Shown: piece after piece, positions 17,412-25,447 of the stretch
How positions within the stretch are numbered: position 1 is the first letter of the stretch
Layout of the letters: each line of letters starts with the position of its first letter
Source: Gemmiger sp. An87
GTDB taxonomy: Bacteria; Bacillota; Clostridia; Oscillospirales; Ruminococcaceae
DNA length: 64,000 bases
Direction of reading: 5' to 3'
NCBI RefSeq assembly: GCF_002159185.1
Contig: NZ_NFHD01000010.1
Span: 45,219-109,218, forward strand
Program-made: the position numbers and the translations under genes
The notes under the pieces: model-generated
What the model saw: only the letters and a program-made list of their open reading frames with translations
Told to the model about the DNA's origin: nothing
The model's database searches: none

Positions 17412-17436
17412 TTTTTGCCGCCGTCTGTGTTATAGT
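17408..17436 (+). promoter_or_regulatory. Promoter of rpsO, overlapping the upstream stop codon
   Basis: TTGATT (17408-17413), 17-base spacer, TATAGT (17431-17436). The TGA stop of the membrane protein (17409-17411) lies inside the -35 box, so the two genes are packed without any intergenic space. Confidence 0.75.
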
Positions 17437-17443
17437 TAATAGG

Positions 17444-17541
17444 CTACCATGGCCCAGTATGGGGTGTATGCTCTGCAACAGAGCGCCTCGATTGCCCCAC
17501 ACCTGGTCATTGGCAAATATTTAGAAAACGAGGTATTTACA
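17444..17541 (+). promoter_or_regulatory. Structured rpsO leader (candidate S15 autoregulatory region)
   Basis: About 95 bases between the promoter and rpsO. A perfect hairpin GCTCTG-CAA-CAGAGC (17470-17484) is nested between GGTGT (17463-17467) and ACACC (17500-17504), which could form a lower stem. S15 represses its own mRNA through leader structures in several bacteria. That this is such an element is inference from position and foldability. Confidence 0.45.
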
Positions 17542-17799
17542 ATGGAAGCTAAGAAGACCATCATTGAGTCCGCTCGCGTTCACGAGACCGATACCGGTTC
17601 TCCCGAGGTGCAGGTTGCTCTGCTGACCGCTCGCATCAATCACCTGAACGAGCACCTGAAGAACAACACCCACGACCATCACAGCCGTCGTGGCCTGCTG
17701 AAGATGGTTGGCCGCCGCCGTAACCTGCTGGCCTACCTGAAGAAGAAGGACATCGAGCGTTATCGTGCCCTGATCACCAAGCTGGGCCTGCGTAAGTAA
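17542..17799 (+). CDS. rpsO: 30S ribosomal protein S15
   Basis: 85 residues, standard length. Typical blocks: [46 protein letters not shown] and [13 protein letters not shown]. It binds 16S rRNA early in 30S assembly. The ATG at 17542 has GAGG about 8 bases before it. The frame is open back to 17449, but an extended N-terminus would be unlike any S15. It is followed by a strong terminator and then pnp, the usual rpsO-pnp order. Confidence 0.97.
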   Translation: MEAKKTIIESARVHETDTGSPEVQVALLTARINHLNEHLKNNTHDHHSRRGLLKMVGRRRNLLAYLKKKDIERYRALITKLGLRK

Positions 17800-17810
17800 T
17801 CACGCATCCA

Positions 17811-17845
17811 AAAGGCAGGCGGTTTTCAAACCGCCTGCCTTTCCC
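17811..17845 (+). terminator. Terminator of rpsO
   Basis: Fifteen-base perfect stem AAAGGCAGGCGGTTT / AAACCGCCTGCCTTT with a TC loop. The T run after the stem is short, so partial read-through into pnp is possible. Confidence 0.82.
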
Positions 17846-17882
17846 TGTATTTTTTTGCCAAAACAGAAATGCCGTGTGTGCA

Positions 17883-17934
17883 TTAGCGGTAAATCGAGCG
17901 CTTTGCTTTCGGAAAGCGCTGGATTTATTGCTAA
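17883..17934 (+). promoter_or_regulatory. Long leader hairpin upstream of pnp
   Basis: A 22-position stem with one G-G mismatch and two G-U pairs: TTAGC, GG, TAAATC, G, AGCGCTTT pair with AAAGCGCT, G, GATTTA, TT, GCTAA around the loop GCTTTCGG. No T run follows, so it is not a terminator. It ends about 60 bases before pnp. In enterobacteria a long pnp leader stem is cut by RNase III and then used by PNPase for autoregulation. The same role here is inferred. Confidence 0.6.
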
Positions 17935-17994
17935 AGCCACAGGGCCTTTCTGATGGAATATTCAAAACAATATCATCAATTAGGAGGTAACACT

Positions 17995-20133
17995 ATGGCT
18001 TTGGAATTTGCATCCAAGCGTGAGGAATTCACCAATTTCAAGACCTTCGAGATGGAACTGGCCGGCCGTCCGCTGGTGGTTGAGACCGGCAAGATGTGCG
18101 GTCTGTCCAACGGCAGCTGCCTGGTGCGCTACGGCGAGACCGTTGTGCTGTGCAACGTGACCATGAGCGAGAAGCCCCGCGACGGCATCGACTTCTTCCC
18201 CCTGAGCGTGGACTTTGAGGAGAAGCTGTACGCTGTGGGCCGCATCCCCGGCAGCTTCATGCGCCGTGAGGGCCGCCCCGGTGAGAAGGCGATCCTGACC
18301 AGCCGCGTGGTGGACCGTCCCATCCGTCCTCTGTTCCCCAAGACCATGCGCAACGACGTGTGCGTGACCATGACCGTGATGAGCGTGGACCAGGACTGCA
18401 GCCCTGAGATCACCGGCATGATCGGTACTTCCATCGCGCTGTCCATCTCCGACATTCCCTGGGCGGGCCCCATCGGCGGCGTGTTCATGGGTCTGGTGGA
18501 CGGCAAGCTGGTAGTCAACCCCACCCTGGAGCAGCGTGAGGTCAGCGACCTGCAGCTGACCGTTGCCGCCACCGAGAAGAAGATCGTTATGATCGAGGCC
18601 GGCGCCAACGAGGTGGACGAGGTCACCATGCTGAACGCCATCAAGGCCGCTCACGTGGAGATCAAGAAGATCATCGAGTTCATCAACGGCATCGTTGCTC
18701 AGATCGGCAAGCCCAAGAAGGAATTCCAGGACATGGATCTGGACCACGACCTGTTCGAGGAAGTAAAGGCCGAGTTCCTGGACGACTTCAAGGCTGCCAT
18801 GGACACCGACGACAAGAACATCCGCGACGCTCGCCTGCTGCCCATCCGCGAGAAGCTGGAGGCCAAGTACGCCGAGCAGTGGGGCGACGGTACCATCGAA
18901 GAACTGATGTACAAGATGCAGAAGTTCGTGGTGCGCCGCTGGCTGCTGGATGAGGGCAAGCGCGTGGACGGCCGTGGTATCAACGAGATCCGTCCTCTGG
19001 CCGCCGAAGTCGGCCTGCTGCCCCGCGTGCACGGCAGCGGTATGTTCACCCGCGGCCAGACTCAGGTTCTGACCATCGCCACTCTGGGCTCCACCAAGGA
19101 CAGCCAGCTGATGGACGACCTGGGCACCGAGCAGTACAAGCGCTACATGCACCACTACAACTTCCCGCCCTACTCTGTGGGCGAGGCCCGCGCACCCCGC
19201 AGCCCCGGCCGCCGCGAGATCGGCCACGGCGCTCTGGCGGAGCGTGCTCTGGTTCCCGTGCTGCCCAGCATGGAGGAGTTCCCCTACACCCTGCGTCTGG
19301 TGAGCGAGGTTCTGTCCTCCAACGGTTCCACCAGCCAGGCTTCCATCTGCGGCAGCACTCTGGCCCTGATGGACGCCGGTGTGCCCATCAAGGCTCCCGT
19401 TGCCGGCATCTCCTGCGGCCTGATCACCGAGGGTGACCGCTGGATGACCATGCTGGACATCCAGGGCGTTGAGGACTTCCACGGCGATATGGACTTCAAG
19501 GTGGGCGGTACCCACAAGGGCATCACCGCCATCCAGATGGACATCAAGATCGACGGCCTGACCTACGAGATCATCGAGGAAGCCTTCGAGAAGTGCCGCA
19601 AGGGCCGTCTGTTCATTCTGGACGAGATCATGCTGCCCGTCATCCCCGCGCCTCGTGCCCAGCTGAGCAAGTACGCTCCCAAGATGCTGAGCATGGTCAT
19701 CCCTGTGGACAAGATCAAGGACGTGATCGGCAAGGGCGGTAAGGTCATCCAGGACATCTGCGCCAACTGCAACTGCAAGATCGACGTGGAGGAGGACGGC
19801 CATGTGTTCGTCTCCGCCATCGACATCGACGACGCCAACCGCGCCATCCACACCATCAAGACCATCGTGGAGGACCCCGAGGTGGGCGCCATCTACAAGG
19901 GCCGCGTGACCCGTCTGATGAACTTCGGCGCGTTTGTTGAGATCGCTCCCGGCAAGGAAGGCCTGGTGCACATCTCCAAGCTGGACTCCAAGCGTGTAGA
20001 GCGCGTGGAGGACGTTGTGGCCGTGGGCGACGAGCTGATCGTTATGGTCACCGAGATCGACCAGCAGGGCCGCATCAACCTGAGCCGCAAGGACGCTCTG
20101 GCTGCCATCGAGGCCAAGAAGGCCAAGGGCTAA
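17995..20133 (+). CDS. pnp: Polyribonucleotide nucleotidyltransferase (PNPase)
   Basis: 712 residues with the full domain order: RNase PH 1, all-alpha linker, RNase PH 2 (from about 330, VDGRGINEIRPLAAEVG), KH domain (VIPVDKIKDVIGKGGKVIQ, near 575) and S1 domain (IYKGRVTRLMNFGAFVEI, near 635). It degrades RNA 3' to 5' with phosphate. The ATG at 17995 has AGGAGGT 6 bases upstream. It follows rpsO and a long leader hairpin and is closed by a strong terminator. Confidence 0.98.
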   Translation: MALEFASKREEFTNFKTFEMELAGRPLVVETGKMCGLSNGSCLVRYGETVVLCNVTMSEKPRDGIDFFPLSVDFEEKLYAVGRIPGSFMRREGRPGEKAILTSRVVDRPIRPLFPKTMRNDVCVTMTVMSVDQDCSPEITGMIGTSIALSISDIPWAGPIGGVFMGLVDGKLVVNPTLEQREVSDLQLTVAATEKKIVMIEAGANEVDEVTMLNAIKAAHVEIKKIIEFINGIVAQIGKPKKEFQDMDLDHDLFEEVKAEFLDDFKAAMDTDDKNIRDARLLPIREKLEAKYAEQWGDGTIEELMYKMQKFVVRRWLLDEGKRVDGRGINEIRPLAAEVGLLPRVHGSGMFTRGQTQVLTIATLGSTKDSQLMDDLGTEQYKRYMHHYNFPPYSVGEARAPRSPGRREIGHGALAERALVPVLPSMEEFPYTLRLVSEVLSSNGSTSQASICGSTLALMDAGVPIKAPVAGISCGLITEGDRWMTMLDIQGVEDFHGDMDFKVGGTHKGITAIQMDIKIDGLTYEIIEEAFEKCRKGRLFILDEIMLPVIPAPRAQLSKYAPKMLSMVIPVDKIKDVIGKGGKVIQDICANCNCKIDVEEDGHVFVSAIDIDDANRAIHTIKTIVEDPEVGAIYKGRVTRLMNFGAFVEIAPGKEGLVHISKLDSKRVERVEDVVAVGDELIVMVTEIDQQGRINLSRKDALAAIEAKKAKG

Positions 20134-20172
20134 GCCCTGAGCACCCTGTGCAAGGGAACCTGAAACAAAACA

Positions 20173-20210
20173 AAAAAGCCCGCTCCGGCTGCTGCCGGAG
20201 CGGGCTTTTC
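20173..20210 (+). terminator. Terminator of pnp
   Basis: Twelve-base perfect stem GCCCGCTCCGGC / GCCGGAGCGGGC, loop TGCT, A run before and TTTT after. Confidence 0.93.
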
Positions 20211-20248
20211 CACTGTGAAAACAAGAAAACGGGGGAGGAGAGAGTTTT

Positions 20249-20902
20249 ATGAAAACGGCACAAAAACACCTGCTGCGCCGCTATCTGCTGCTTTGCGCGG
20301 GACTGGTGATCATGGCCTTCGGCGTGGCCTTTTCCATTAAGGGCGGCCTGGGCACCTCGCCCATCTCCAGTCTGCCCTATGTGCTCAGCCTGTTTATGCC
20401 GTTCACCGTTGGCACCGCCACCATCGCCATGCACGTGACGCTGATCCTGCTGCAGATTCTGCTGCTGCGCCGCCAGTATGAACCCATTCAGCTGATCCAG
20501 CTGCCGGTGGCCCTGGTCTTCGGAACCCTTACCGACGGGGCGGTGTGGACCATTCAGAATATCACGGTGCAAAGCTACGCCGCCCGCTGGCTGCTGTGCG
20601 CCGTGGGCATTCTGCTGGTGGGGGTCGGGGTGAGCTTTGAGGTCACCGCGGGCGTGGTCACACTGGCGGGTGAGGGTATGGTGCTGGCGGTATGCCGGGC
20701 CTTCGGAACCCCCTTTCCCAAAACCAAGGTGGGCTTTGATGTGACGCTGGTGCTCATCGCCAGCACACTGTCGCTGCTGTTTTTGCACCGGCTGGAGGGC
20801 GTGCGGGAGGGTACCGTGGCCGCCGCCATTCTGGTGGGAATGGTGGCAAAACAGGTGAACCGGCCCATGCAGCGCTTTTCCCGGCGCTTTCTGGAGTGCT
20901 GA
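20249..20902 (+). CDS. YczE/YyaS/YitT-type integral membrane protein
   Basis: 217 residues with about five or six hydrophobic segments. The segment MAFGVAFSIKGGLGTSPISSLPYVLS is the hallmark of the YczE/YyaS (DUF6198) group, and a second GVGVSFEVTAGVVTLAGEGM block suggests an internal repeat. The function is not established; a transporter-like role is a guess. ATG after GGGAGGAGAG; monocistronic between two terminators. Confidence 0.8.
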   Translation: MKTAQKHLLRRYLLLCAGLVIMAFGVAFSIKGGLGTSPISSLPYVLSLFMPFTVGTATIAMHVTLILLQILLLRRQYEPIQLIQLPVALVFGTLTDGAVWTIQNITVQSYAARWLLCAVGILLVGVGVSFEVTAGVVTLAGEGMVLAVCRAFGTPFPKTKVGFDVTLVLIASTLSLLFLHRLEGVREGTVAAAILVGMVAKQVNRPMQRFSRRFLEC

Positions 20903-20907
20903 GACAA

Positions 20908-20945
20908 CAAAAAAACCGGAGAGCACACAGCTCTCCGGTTTTTTT
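20908..20945. terminator. Bidirectional terminator between convergent genes
   Basis: ACCGGAGAGC-ACACA-GCTCTCCGGT with an A run on the left and a T run on the right. It serves the rightward YczE gene and the leftward nucleotidyltransferase. Confidence 0.93.
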
Positions 20946-20961
20946 GCTATTCGGGAAAAGT

Positions 20962-21894
20962 TCAGCCCCACAGCGGGCTGGGATACAGCCCTGCGTCGGT
21001 CTTTTCGCCGATGGCGGCCACCACCAGAGGCTTGTCCTCCTGGTAGGTTACACCGTGCCAGCGGTCGGTGCTGTGCAGCACCTTCACCCGGGCCTTACCC
21101 TCTTCGATCAGGGCACTCACCACACTGGGCAGGTAGAACTCCGCTTTCAGCGGGTTCTCGACCAGCGCCTTGTCCAGAAAAGCAGGAAAACGCTCGCCGA
21201 TCTCCTTCACGAAGCTGGGCCCGAAGCCCCACAGGTTCATGGAAACCACGCTCTCGCCGGAAATGGGGGTCCAGCTCTCGCCGCCGTCCTCAGAGAAGCG
21301 GATGCCCTCCGGGCAGGTCTCGATGCGGGTGCGCTCGGTCACGCTGTCCAGATAGCCCTCGGCATTGGTCACGCATACGCCGCGGGAGACATAGCCGTTT
21401 TCGGTCACGGTATTTTTCAGCAGGTAACCGACCATACTGTACTCATACACGCCGCCATCCTCGTGGGTGGAAAGGTAGTCGTAGATCACCTGGAACGCCT
21501 CAGGACCGTAGTAGTCGTCGGCGTTGATCACCGCAAAGGGGGCGTCGATCACGTCCTCCGCGCTCAGAATGGCATGGCTGGTGCCCCAGGGCTTGGTACG
21601 TCCCTCGGGAACAGAATAGCCGGCGGGCAGCTTCTCCAGCTGCTGGTAGGCGTAGCGCACCTCCATGTGCGGGGCCAGACGGGCGCCGATGGTGGACTTG
21701 AAGGCCTCCTCGATCTCGTGCTTGATGATGAAGACCACGGTCTCGAACCCGGCCCGCTTTGCGTCAAACACCGAGTAATCCAGAATGGCTTCGCCGCAGC
21801 GGCCCACCGGGTCGATCTGCTTCAGACCGCCGTACCGGCTGCCCATACCGGCCGCCATGACCACCAGGATCGGTTTCTTCGCCAAGGAAAACAA
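20962..21894 (-). CDS. Sugar-phosphate nucleotidyltransferase
   Basis: 310 residues. The N-terminal nucleotide motif is VVMAAGMGSRYGGLKQIDPVG (residues about 11-31, close to the GxGTR loop of GalU/RfbA-type enzymes), and the metal motif NADDYYG is near residue 123. It is immediately downstream of galE (39-base gap, same strand), so a role in making or using UDP-glucose/galactose is likely. It differs enough from classic GalU that the exact sugar and nucleotide are not certain. Confidence 0.8.
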   Translation of the reverse strand: MFSLAKKPILVVMAAGMGSRYGGLKQIDPVGRCGEAILDYSVFDAKRAGFETVVFIIKHEIEEAFKSTIGARLAPHMEVRYAYQQLEKLPAGYSVPEGRTKPWGTSHAILSAEDVIDAPFAVINADDYYGPEAFQVIYDYLSTHEDGGVYEYSMVGYLLKNTVTENGYVSRGVCVTNAEGYLDSVTERTRIETCPEGIRFSEDGGESWTPISGESVVSMNLWGFGPSFVKEIGERFPAFLDKALVENPLKAEFYLPSVVSALIEEGKARVKVLHSTDRWHGVTYQEDKPLVVAAIGEKTDAGLYPSPLWG

Positions 21895-21933
21895 CTCCTT
21901 TTAATATACTTTTTGTAGAAAAATAGCTAAATA

Positions 21934-22953
21934 TTAATCTTTGTAGCCGTTGGGGTTCATGCTCTGCCACTTCCAGCTGTCGGCGCACATGTCCTCGATG
22001 CCGTACTCGGCCACCCAGCCCAGCTCGTTCTTGGCCTTGGTGGGGTCAGCCCAGCACTCGGCAATGTCGCCGGGGCGGCGGGGATCAATCACATAGGGCA
22101 GGGTTTTGCCGCAGGCCTTCTCGTAAGCGTGGATCACGTCCAGCACGCTGTAGCCGTGGCCGGTACCCAGGTTGCAGATGAACAGACCGGGCTTCTGCTC
22201 CAGCTTCTTGATGGCAGCCACATGGCCGCGGGCCAGGTCCACCACGTGGATGTAGTCACGCACGCCGGTGCCGTCCGGGGTGGGGTAGTCGTTGCCGAAC
22301 ACGTGCACCTTCTCCAGGCTGCCCACGGCCACCTTGGCGATGTAGGGCACCAGGTTGTTGGGAATGCCGTTGGGGTCCTCGCCGATCAGGCCGCTCTTGT
22401 GGGCGCCGATGGGGTTGAAGTAGCGCAGCAGGGCCACGTTCAGCTCGGGGTCAGCGGTGCAGCAGTCGGTGAGCATGCGCTCGTTGAATACCTTGCTGGT
22501 GCCGTAGGGGTTGGTGGTGGCGCCCACGGGGAAGTCCTCGGTGATGGGCACAGTAGCAGGGTCGCCGTAAACGGTGGCGGAGGAGGAGAACACAATGTTG
22601 TGTACCCCGTGGCGGCGCATGGCGTCCAGCACCACCAGGGTGGTCTCCAGGTTGTTGGTGTAGTATTCGATGGGCTTGGAAACGCTCTCGCCCACGGCCT
22701 TGTAGGCGGCAAACTGAATCACGGAGTCAATGTCCGGATTCTGGGCAAACAGCGCCTCCACTGCCTCGGCGTCGGTCAGGTCCACTTCCACAAAACGGAA
22801 ATCCTTGCCGGAGATCTGCTTGATGCGCTCCACGGCCTTGGGGCAGGAATTGTAGAAGTTATCGGCCACAACGATGTCGTAGCCGGCGGCCAGAAGTTCC
22901 ACGCAGGTATGGCTGCCGATGTAGCCGGCGCCGCCGCATACCAAAATTGCCAT
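21934..22953 (-). CDS. galE: UDP-glucose 4-epimerase
   Basis: 339 residues, an extended short-chain dehydrogenase. NAD-binding motif GGAGYIGSH (residues 7-15), the catalytic region SSSATVYG near 124, then YGTSK at about 149-153 with the Tyr-x3-Lys dyad, and the C-terminal GDIAECWADPTKAKNELGW. It interconverts UDP-glucose and UDP-galactose (Leloir pathway). The ATG at 22953 follows GGGAGTG; the open frame upstream to 23100 overlaps the promoter and is not used. It leads an operon with the nucleotidyltransferase. Confidence 0.96.
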   Translation of the reverse strand: MAILVCGGAGYIGSHTCVELLAAGYDIVVADNFYNSCPKAVERIKQISGKDFRFVEVDLTDAEAVEALFAQNPDIDSVIQFAAYKAVGESVSKPIEYYTNNLETTLVVLDAMRRHGVHNIVFSSSATVYGDPATVPITEDFPVGATTNPYGTSKVFNERMLTDCCTADPELNVALLRYFNPIGAHKSGLIGEDPNGIPNNLVPYIAKVAVGSLEKVHVFGNDYPTPDGTGVRDYIHVVDLARGHVAAIKKLEQKPGLFICNLGTGHGYSVLDVIHAYEKACGKTLPYVIDPRRPGDIAECWADPTKAKNELGWVAEYGIEDMCADSWKWQSMNPNGYKD

Positions 22954-23006
22954 TGAAAACACTCCCATTCTTTTCTCAATCTGTGTAATCGCGCCCGAAA
23001 AGCGCG

Positions 23007-23055
23007 AAACAAAAGGCCTTTGCCAGCGCATGGAACACGCAGGGGGCAAAGACCT
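23007..23055 (-). promoter_or_regulatory. Terminator-like hairpin in the galE leader (candidate attenuator)
   Basis: On the minus strand, AGGTCTTTGCC (from 23055) pairs with GGCAAAGGCCT (ending 23014), one mismatch, followed at once by TTTGTTT. It lies between the galE promoter (23072-23100) and the galE start, so termination here would control galE expression. A second small stem, TCGCGC/GCGCGA, follows. Confidence 0.5.
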
Positions 23056-23071
23056 TTGCTGACTAGTTTTA

Positions 23072-23100
23072 AGTGTACGATAAAAATTGTTGTTCGTCAA
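23072..23100 (-). promoter_or_regulatory. Promoter of galE
   Basis: Minus strand: TTGACG (23100-23095), 17-base spacer, TACACT (23077-23072). The ten bases TTGACGAACA, a T5 run and a CTTAA after the -10 box are shared with the araC promoter at 24048-24076. Confidence 0.78.
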
Positions 23101-23115
23101 TGAAGAATCATTGCA

Positions 23116-23964
23116 TCATTCTGTCGGTTGGGTGCTCATGCTCAGGGCCTGGCGGCGGAATTCTGCGGGGGAGACCCCGGTGGCGCGCCGGAAGCTCTGG
23201 CTGAAATAGCTGGGGCTGGAAAAGCCCAGCTGGCGGCTGATCTGCTGCACCGGGATGCGGGTGGCAGCCAGCAGGCGCTTGCTTTCGCTGATGCGCCGCT
23301 CGATCAGGTAGCTGATGGGGCTGCAGCCCATTTCCCGGTTAAACACATGCACCAGATAATATTTGTTCAGCCCGGCATAGCGAGCCAGCTGGTCCAGAGT
23401 GATGGACTTGGCATAATGTTCGTCGATGTACTGGCGCACCCGGGCGCACTCCATGGCGCTTTTGCGGCTGGAGGAGGTGTTGTTCTGGGTGAGGGGGCAG
23501 ATGCGGTTGATCTGCAGCATCAGAAGGGCGGTGAGCTGATGGCAGGCGGGTTCAAAATAGTCCCGGCGGCTTTGCAGCTCCTGCAGGAACAGCCGCAGAT
23601 ACGGCTCCAGCAGGGCGGTTTCCCGGCCTGTCAGCTGAAGCCAGCCTGCACCCTGACCGCCCACACAGCAGGAGCAGCACAGATCCAGGCTCAGGGTGGA
23701 AAAGGGTTCACGCTCGGGCTGAATGCCATGGTGGGGGCACTGGGGATTCAGCACCAGCACATCGCCGGTCTGAAGCTCCACCCGCTGGCCGTCCAATTCG
23801 ATCCAGCCGCTGCCCTGCAGCACGTACAGCAGCTCGGTGAAAATATGGCTGTGAACATCGCAGTGAGGCGAAAGCGCACCGTGGTGGATGCTGGCGTGCA
23901 GCAGCTGGGCCGAGGGCAGCTGGCAGGGCTGCTTGGGCTCGATGTCGAAGTGATGAGTGATCAT
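23116..23964 (-). CDS. AraC-family transcriptional regulator with cupin sensor
   Basis: About 282 residues. The N-terminal half is a cupin-type effector domain (HSHIFTELLYVLQGSGWIEL, GDVLVLNPQCPHHG). The C-terminal 100 residues hold two HTH motifs (ITLDQLARYAGLNKYYLVHVFN and IPVQQISRQLGFSSPSYFSQSF). The first ATG, 24018, has no ribosome site; 23964 has AAGGAG 13 bases upstream and starts at MITHHFDIEP, so it is preferred. It lies directly upstream of galE on the same strand. Such regulators usually sense sugars, so control of galE and of itself is plausible. Confidence 0.88.
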   Translation of the reverse strand: MITHHFDIEPKQPCQLPSAQLLHASIHHGALSPHCDVHSHIFTELLYVLQGSGWIELDGQRVELQTGDVLVLNPQCPHHGIQPEREPFSTLSLDLCCSCCVGGQGAGWLQLTGRETALLEPYLRLFLQELQSRRDYFEPACHQLTALLMLQINRICPLTQNNTSSSRKSAMECARVRQYIDEHYAKSITLDQLARYAGLNKYYLVHVFNREMGCSPISYLIERRISESKRLLAATRIPVQQISRQLGFSSPSYFSQSFRRATGVSPAEFRRQALSMSTQPTE

Positions 23965-24047
23965 GGTCCAGGGTTCGCTCCTTCCCGCCAAAAGATGAAA
24001 TTGCCCTCTTCCGGCCATAGCTGGGGACAGTCCATCAGTTTATCTTA

Positions 24048-24076
24048 AGTATGCAGGTTGAAAAAGTGTTCGTCAA
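24048..24076 (-). promoter_or_regulatory. Promoter of the araC-type gene
   Basis: Minus strand: TTGACG (24076-24071), 17-base spacer, CATACT (24053-24048). It resembles the galE promoter beyond the core boxes, which suggests a common operator. Confidence 0.68.
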
Positions 24077-24197
24077 GACCAAAAATGAAAAAATTTGGAA
24101 ATTTTGGAGAAGATGGATAAAATATTAACAAAATGAAAAGCTTTTTCGTTTCACAGGCCGGAGCCCAAGAAAAGCGGTGAAAATCCCCCCGGTCTTA

Positions 24198-24226
24198 TTG
24201 AACCCGAAACACGGGTGGGGTATAAT
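24198..24226 (+). promoter_or_regulatory. Promoter of the SGNH hydrolase pair
   Basis: TTGAAC (24198-24203), 17-base spacer, TATAAT (24221-24226). The leader to the first gene is about 125 bases with no clear structure. The rest of the 24077-24358 gap holds nothing recognisable. Confidence 0.8.
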
Positions 24227-24358
24227 AAAACACATACGCAGAAAACAATCGGCGCGGGTTGTGAAATGTTTTTGCGTGCAGCCGCGTTTTAAAGGTATAG
24301 TGAAAACGCTCCGGCGGCAAAATGCACGGGCCGGGGCAGGGAAAGGGGAAGGATAAGG

Positions 24359-25405
24359 ATGCCTACATACCGGGAATTCAGAGAACAGGTCCGCCGCCGC
24401 AAGCGCAAACGGGCGCTGCGCCGGGCGCTGATCTTTGTTGTGGTGGTGGCCGCGGTACTGGCGGCAGCCTACGGTGCCATCCGGCTGTTTGGTCTGCCGG
24501 GTGCGGACAAGAGCCAGAGCACCGCACAAAGCGAGAGCACTGCACAGAGCACAAGCCAGAGCCAGCCTGTGCCGGAAAGCGGGAGCACCTCCCAGAGTGA
24601 AAGCACGAGCCAGAGCCAGCCTGCCGCCAGCCTGGCTGCGCAGGGGGAAAACGCCGCGTGGGACACCATGCAGCCGCTGGAAAAAACGCTGGATCAAACG
24701 GTGAACTCACCGGACTTCCGGCTGCTGGCCGTGCCGGAAAACGGCCAGGTGGACATGAAATACTTCGACCGCACCGCCATTCTGGGCGACAGTGTGAGCC
24801 AGGGCTGGAACGTGTTCGGAACTTCCGATATGAAAGAGCACGCCTTTGTGTGCGCGTATAAGAACATCGGCCCCAGCCAGGTGGTGAACAACGAGGTGGC
24901 GGACCCGGGCGACGGTTCGGGCCGGGAGCCGGAGGCAATTTTCGATACCATCATCAACAGCAATCCCAAGCGGCTGTATATTCTGCTGGGCACCAATGCG
25001 CTGGTGCGCAACGATGACGCGGCGGAGCAGTCGTATCTGGCCTATTACAGCCAGATGCTGGACAAATTCCGGGAGGCGCTGGGCAGTGAGGTTGCCATTT
25101 ATGTGCAGTCGGTCACGCCGGTGCGTCCGGGGGTGAGCCAGCCGGGCCTTTACCGGGAGAGAATCCAGCGGGTGAACAACGAGTTGGCCAAGATGGCGGT
25201 GGAAAAGGGCTGCTACTTCATCAACCTGCACGACGTGCTGGCGGATGAAAACGGCGACCTGCGGGAGGATCTGGCCGCGGCGGACGGGGTACACCTGAAC
25301 GAGAAGGCCTATCCGCTGCTGCGGGATTATCTGACCACCCATACGGTGTATAACCCGGAGAACCCCTATCTGGAGGGCAGCCCCTACTACAAGGCTGCCG
25401 AATAA
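24359..25405 (+). CDS. Membrane-anchored SGNH/GDSL hydrolase, first of a tandem pair
   Basis: 348 residues. A short basic cytoplasmic tail (YREFREQVRRRKRKRALRR) and one membrane helix (about 24-46) precede a low-complexity Ser/Gln/Thr/Glu linker (about 50-90, repeats of STSQSQP and SQSES type). The extracellular domain has block I AILGDSVSQGW, block III-like LLGTNAL and the C-terminal GVHLNEKAY with catalytic His. The fold fits an esterase/acetylhydrolase working on cell-wall or capsule polymers. The linker resembles a wall-spanning stalk. It is followed after 42 bases by a paralogue. Confidence 0.85.
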   Translation: MPTYREFREQVRRRKRKRALRRALIFVVVVAAVLAAAYGAIRLFGLPGADKSQSTAQSESTAQSTSQSQPVPESGSTSQSESTSQSQPAASLAAQGENAAWDTMQPLEKTLDQTVNSPDFRLLAVPENGQVDMKYFDRTAILGDSVSQGWNVFGTSDMKEHAFVCAYKNIGPSQVVNNEVADPGDGSGREPEAIFDTIINSNPKRLYILLGTNALVRNDDAAEQSYLAYYSQMLDKFREALGSEVAIYVQSVTPVRPGVSQPGLYRERIQRVNNELAKMAVEKGCYFINLHDVLADENGDLREDLAAADGVHLNEKAYPLLRDYLTTHTVYNPENPYLEGSPYYKAAE

Positions 25406-25447
25406 ACGTCGCCCTTTGAGCGGGGCGGGGATACAACAGGAGACAAC

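Noticed and set aside
17449..17541. N-terminal extension of rpsO by 31 residues
   Set aside because: S15 has a fixed length near 86-89 residues; the extension lies in the leader and lacks a ribosome site.
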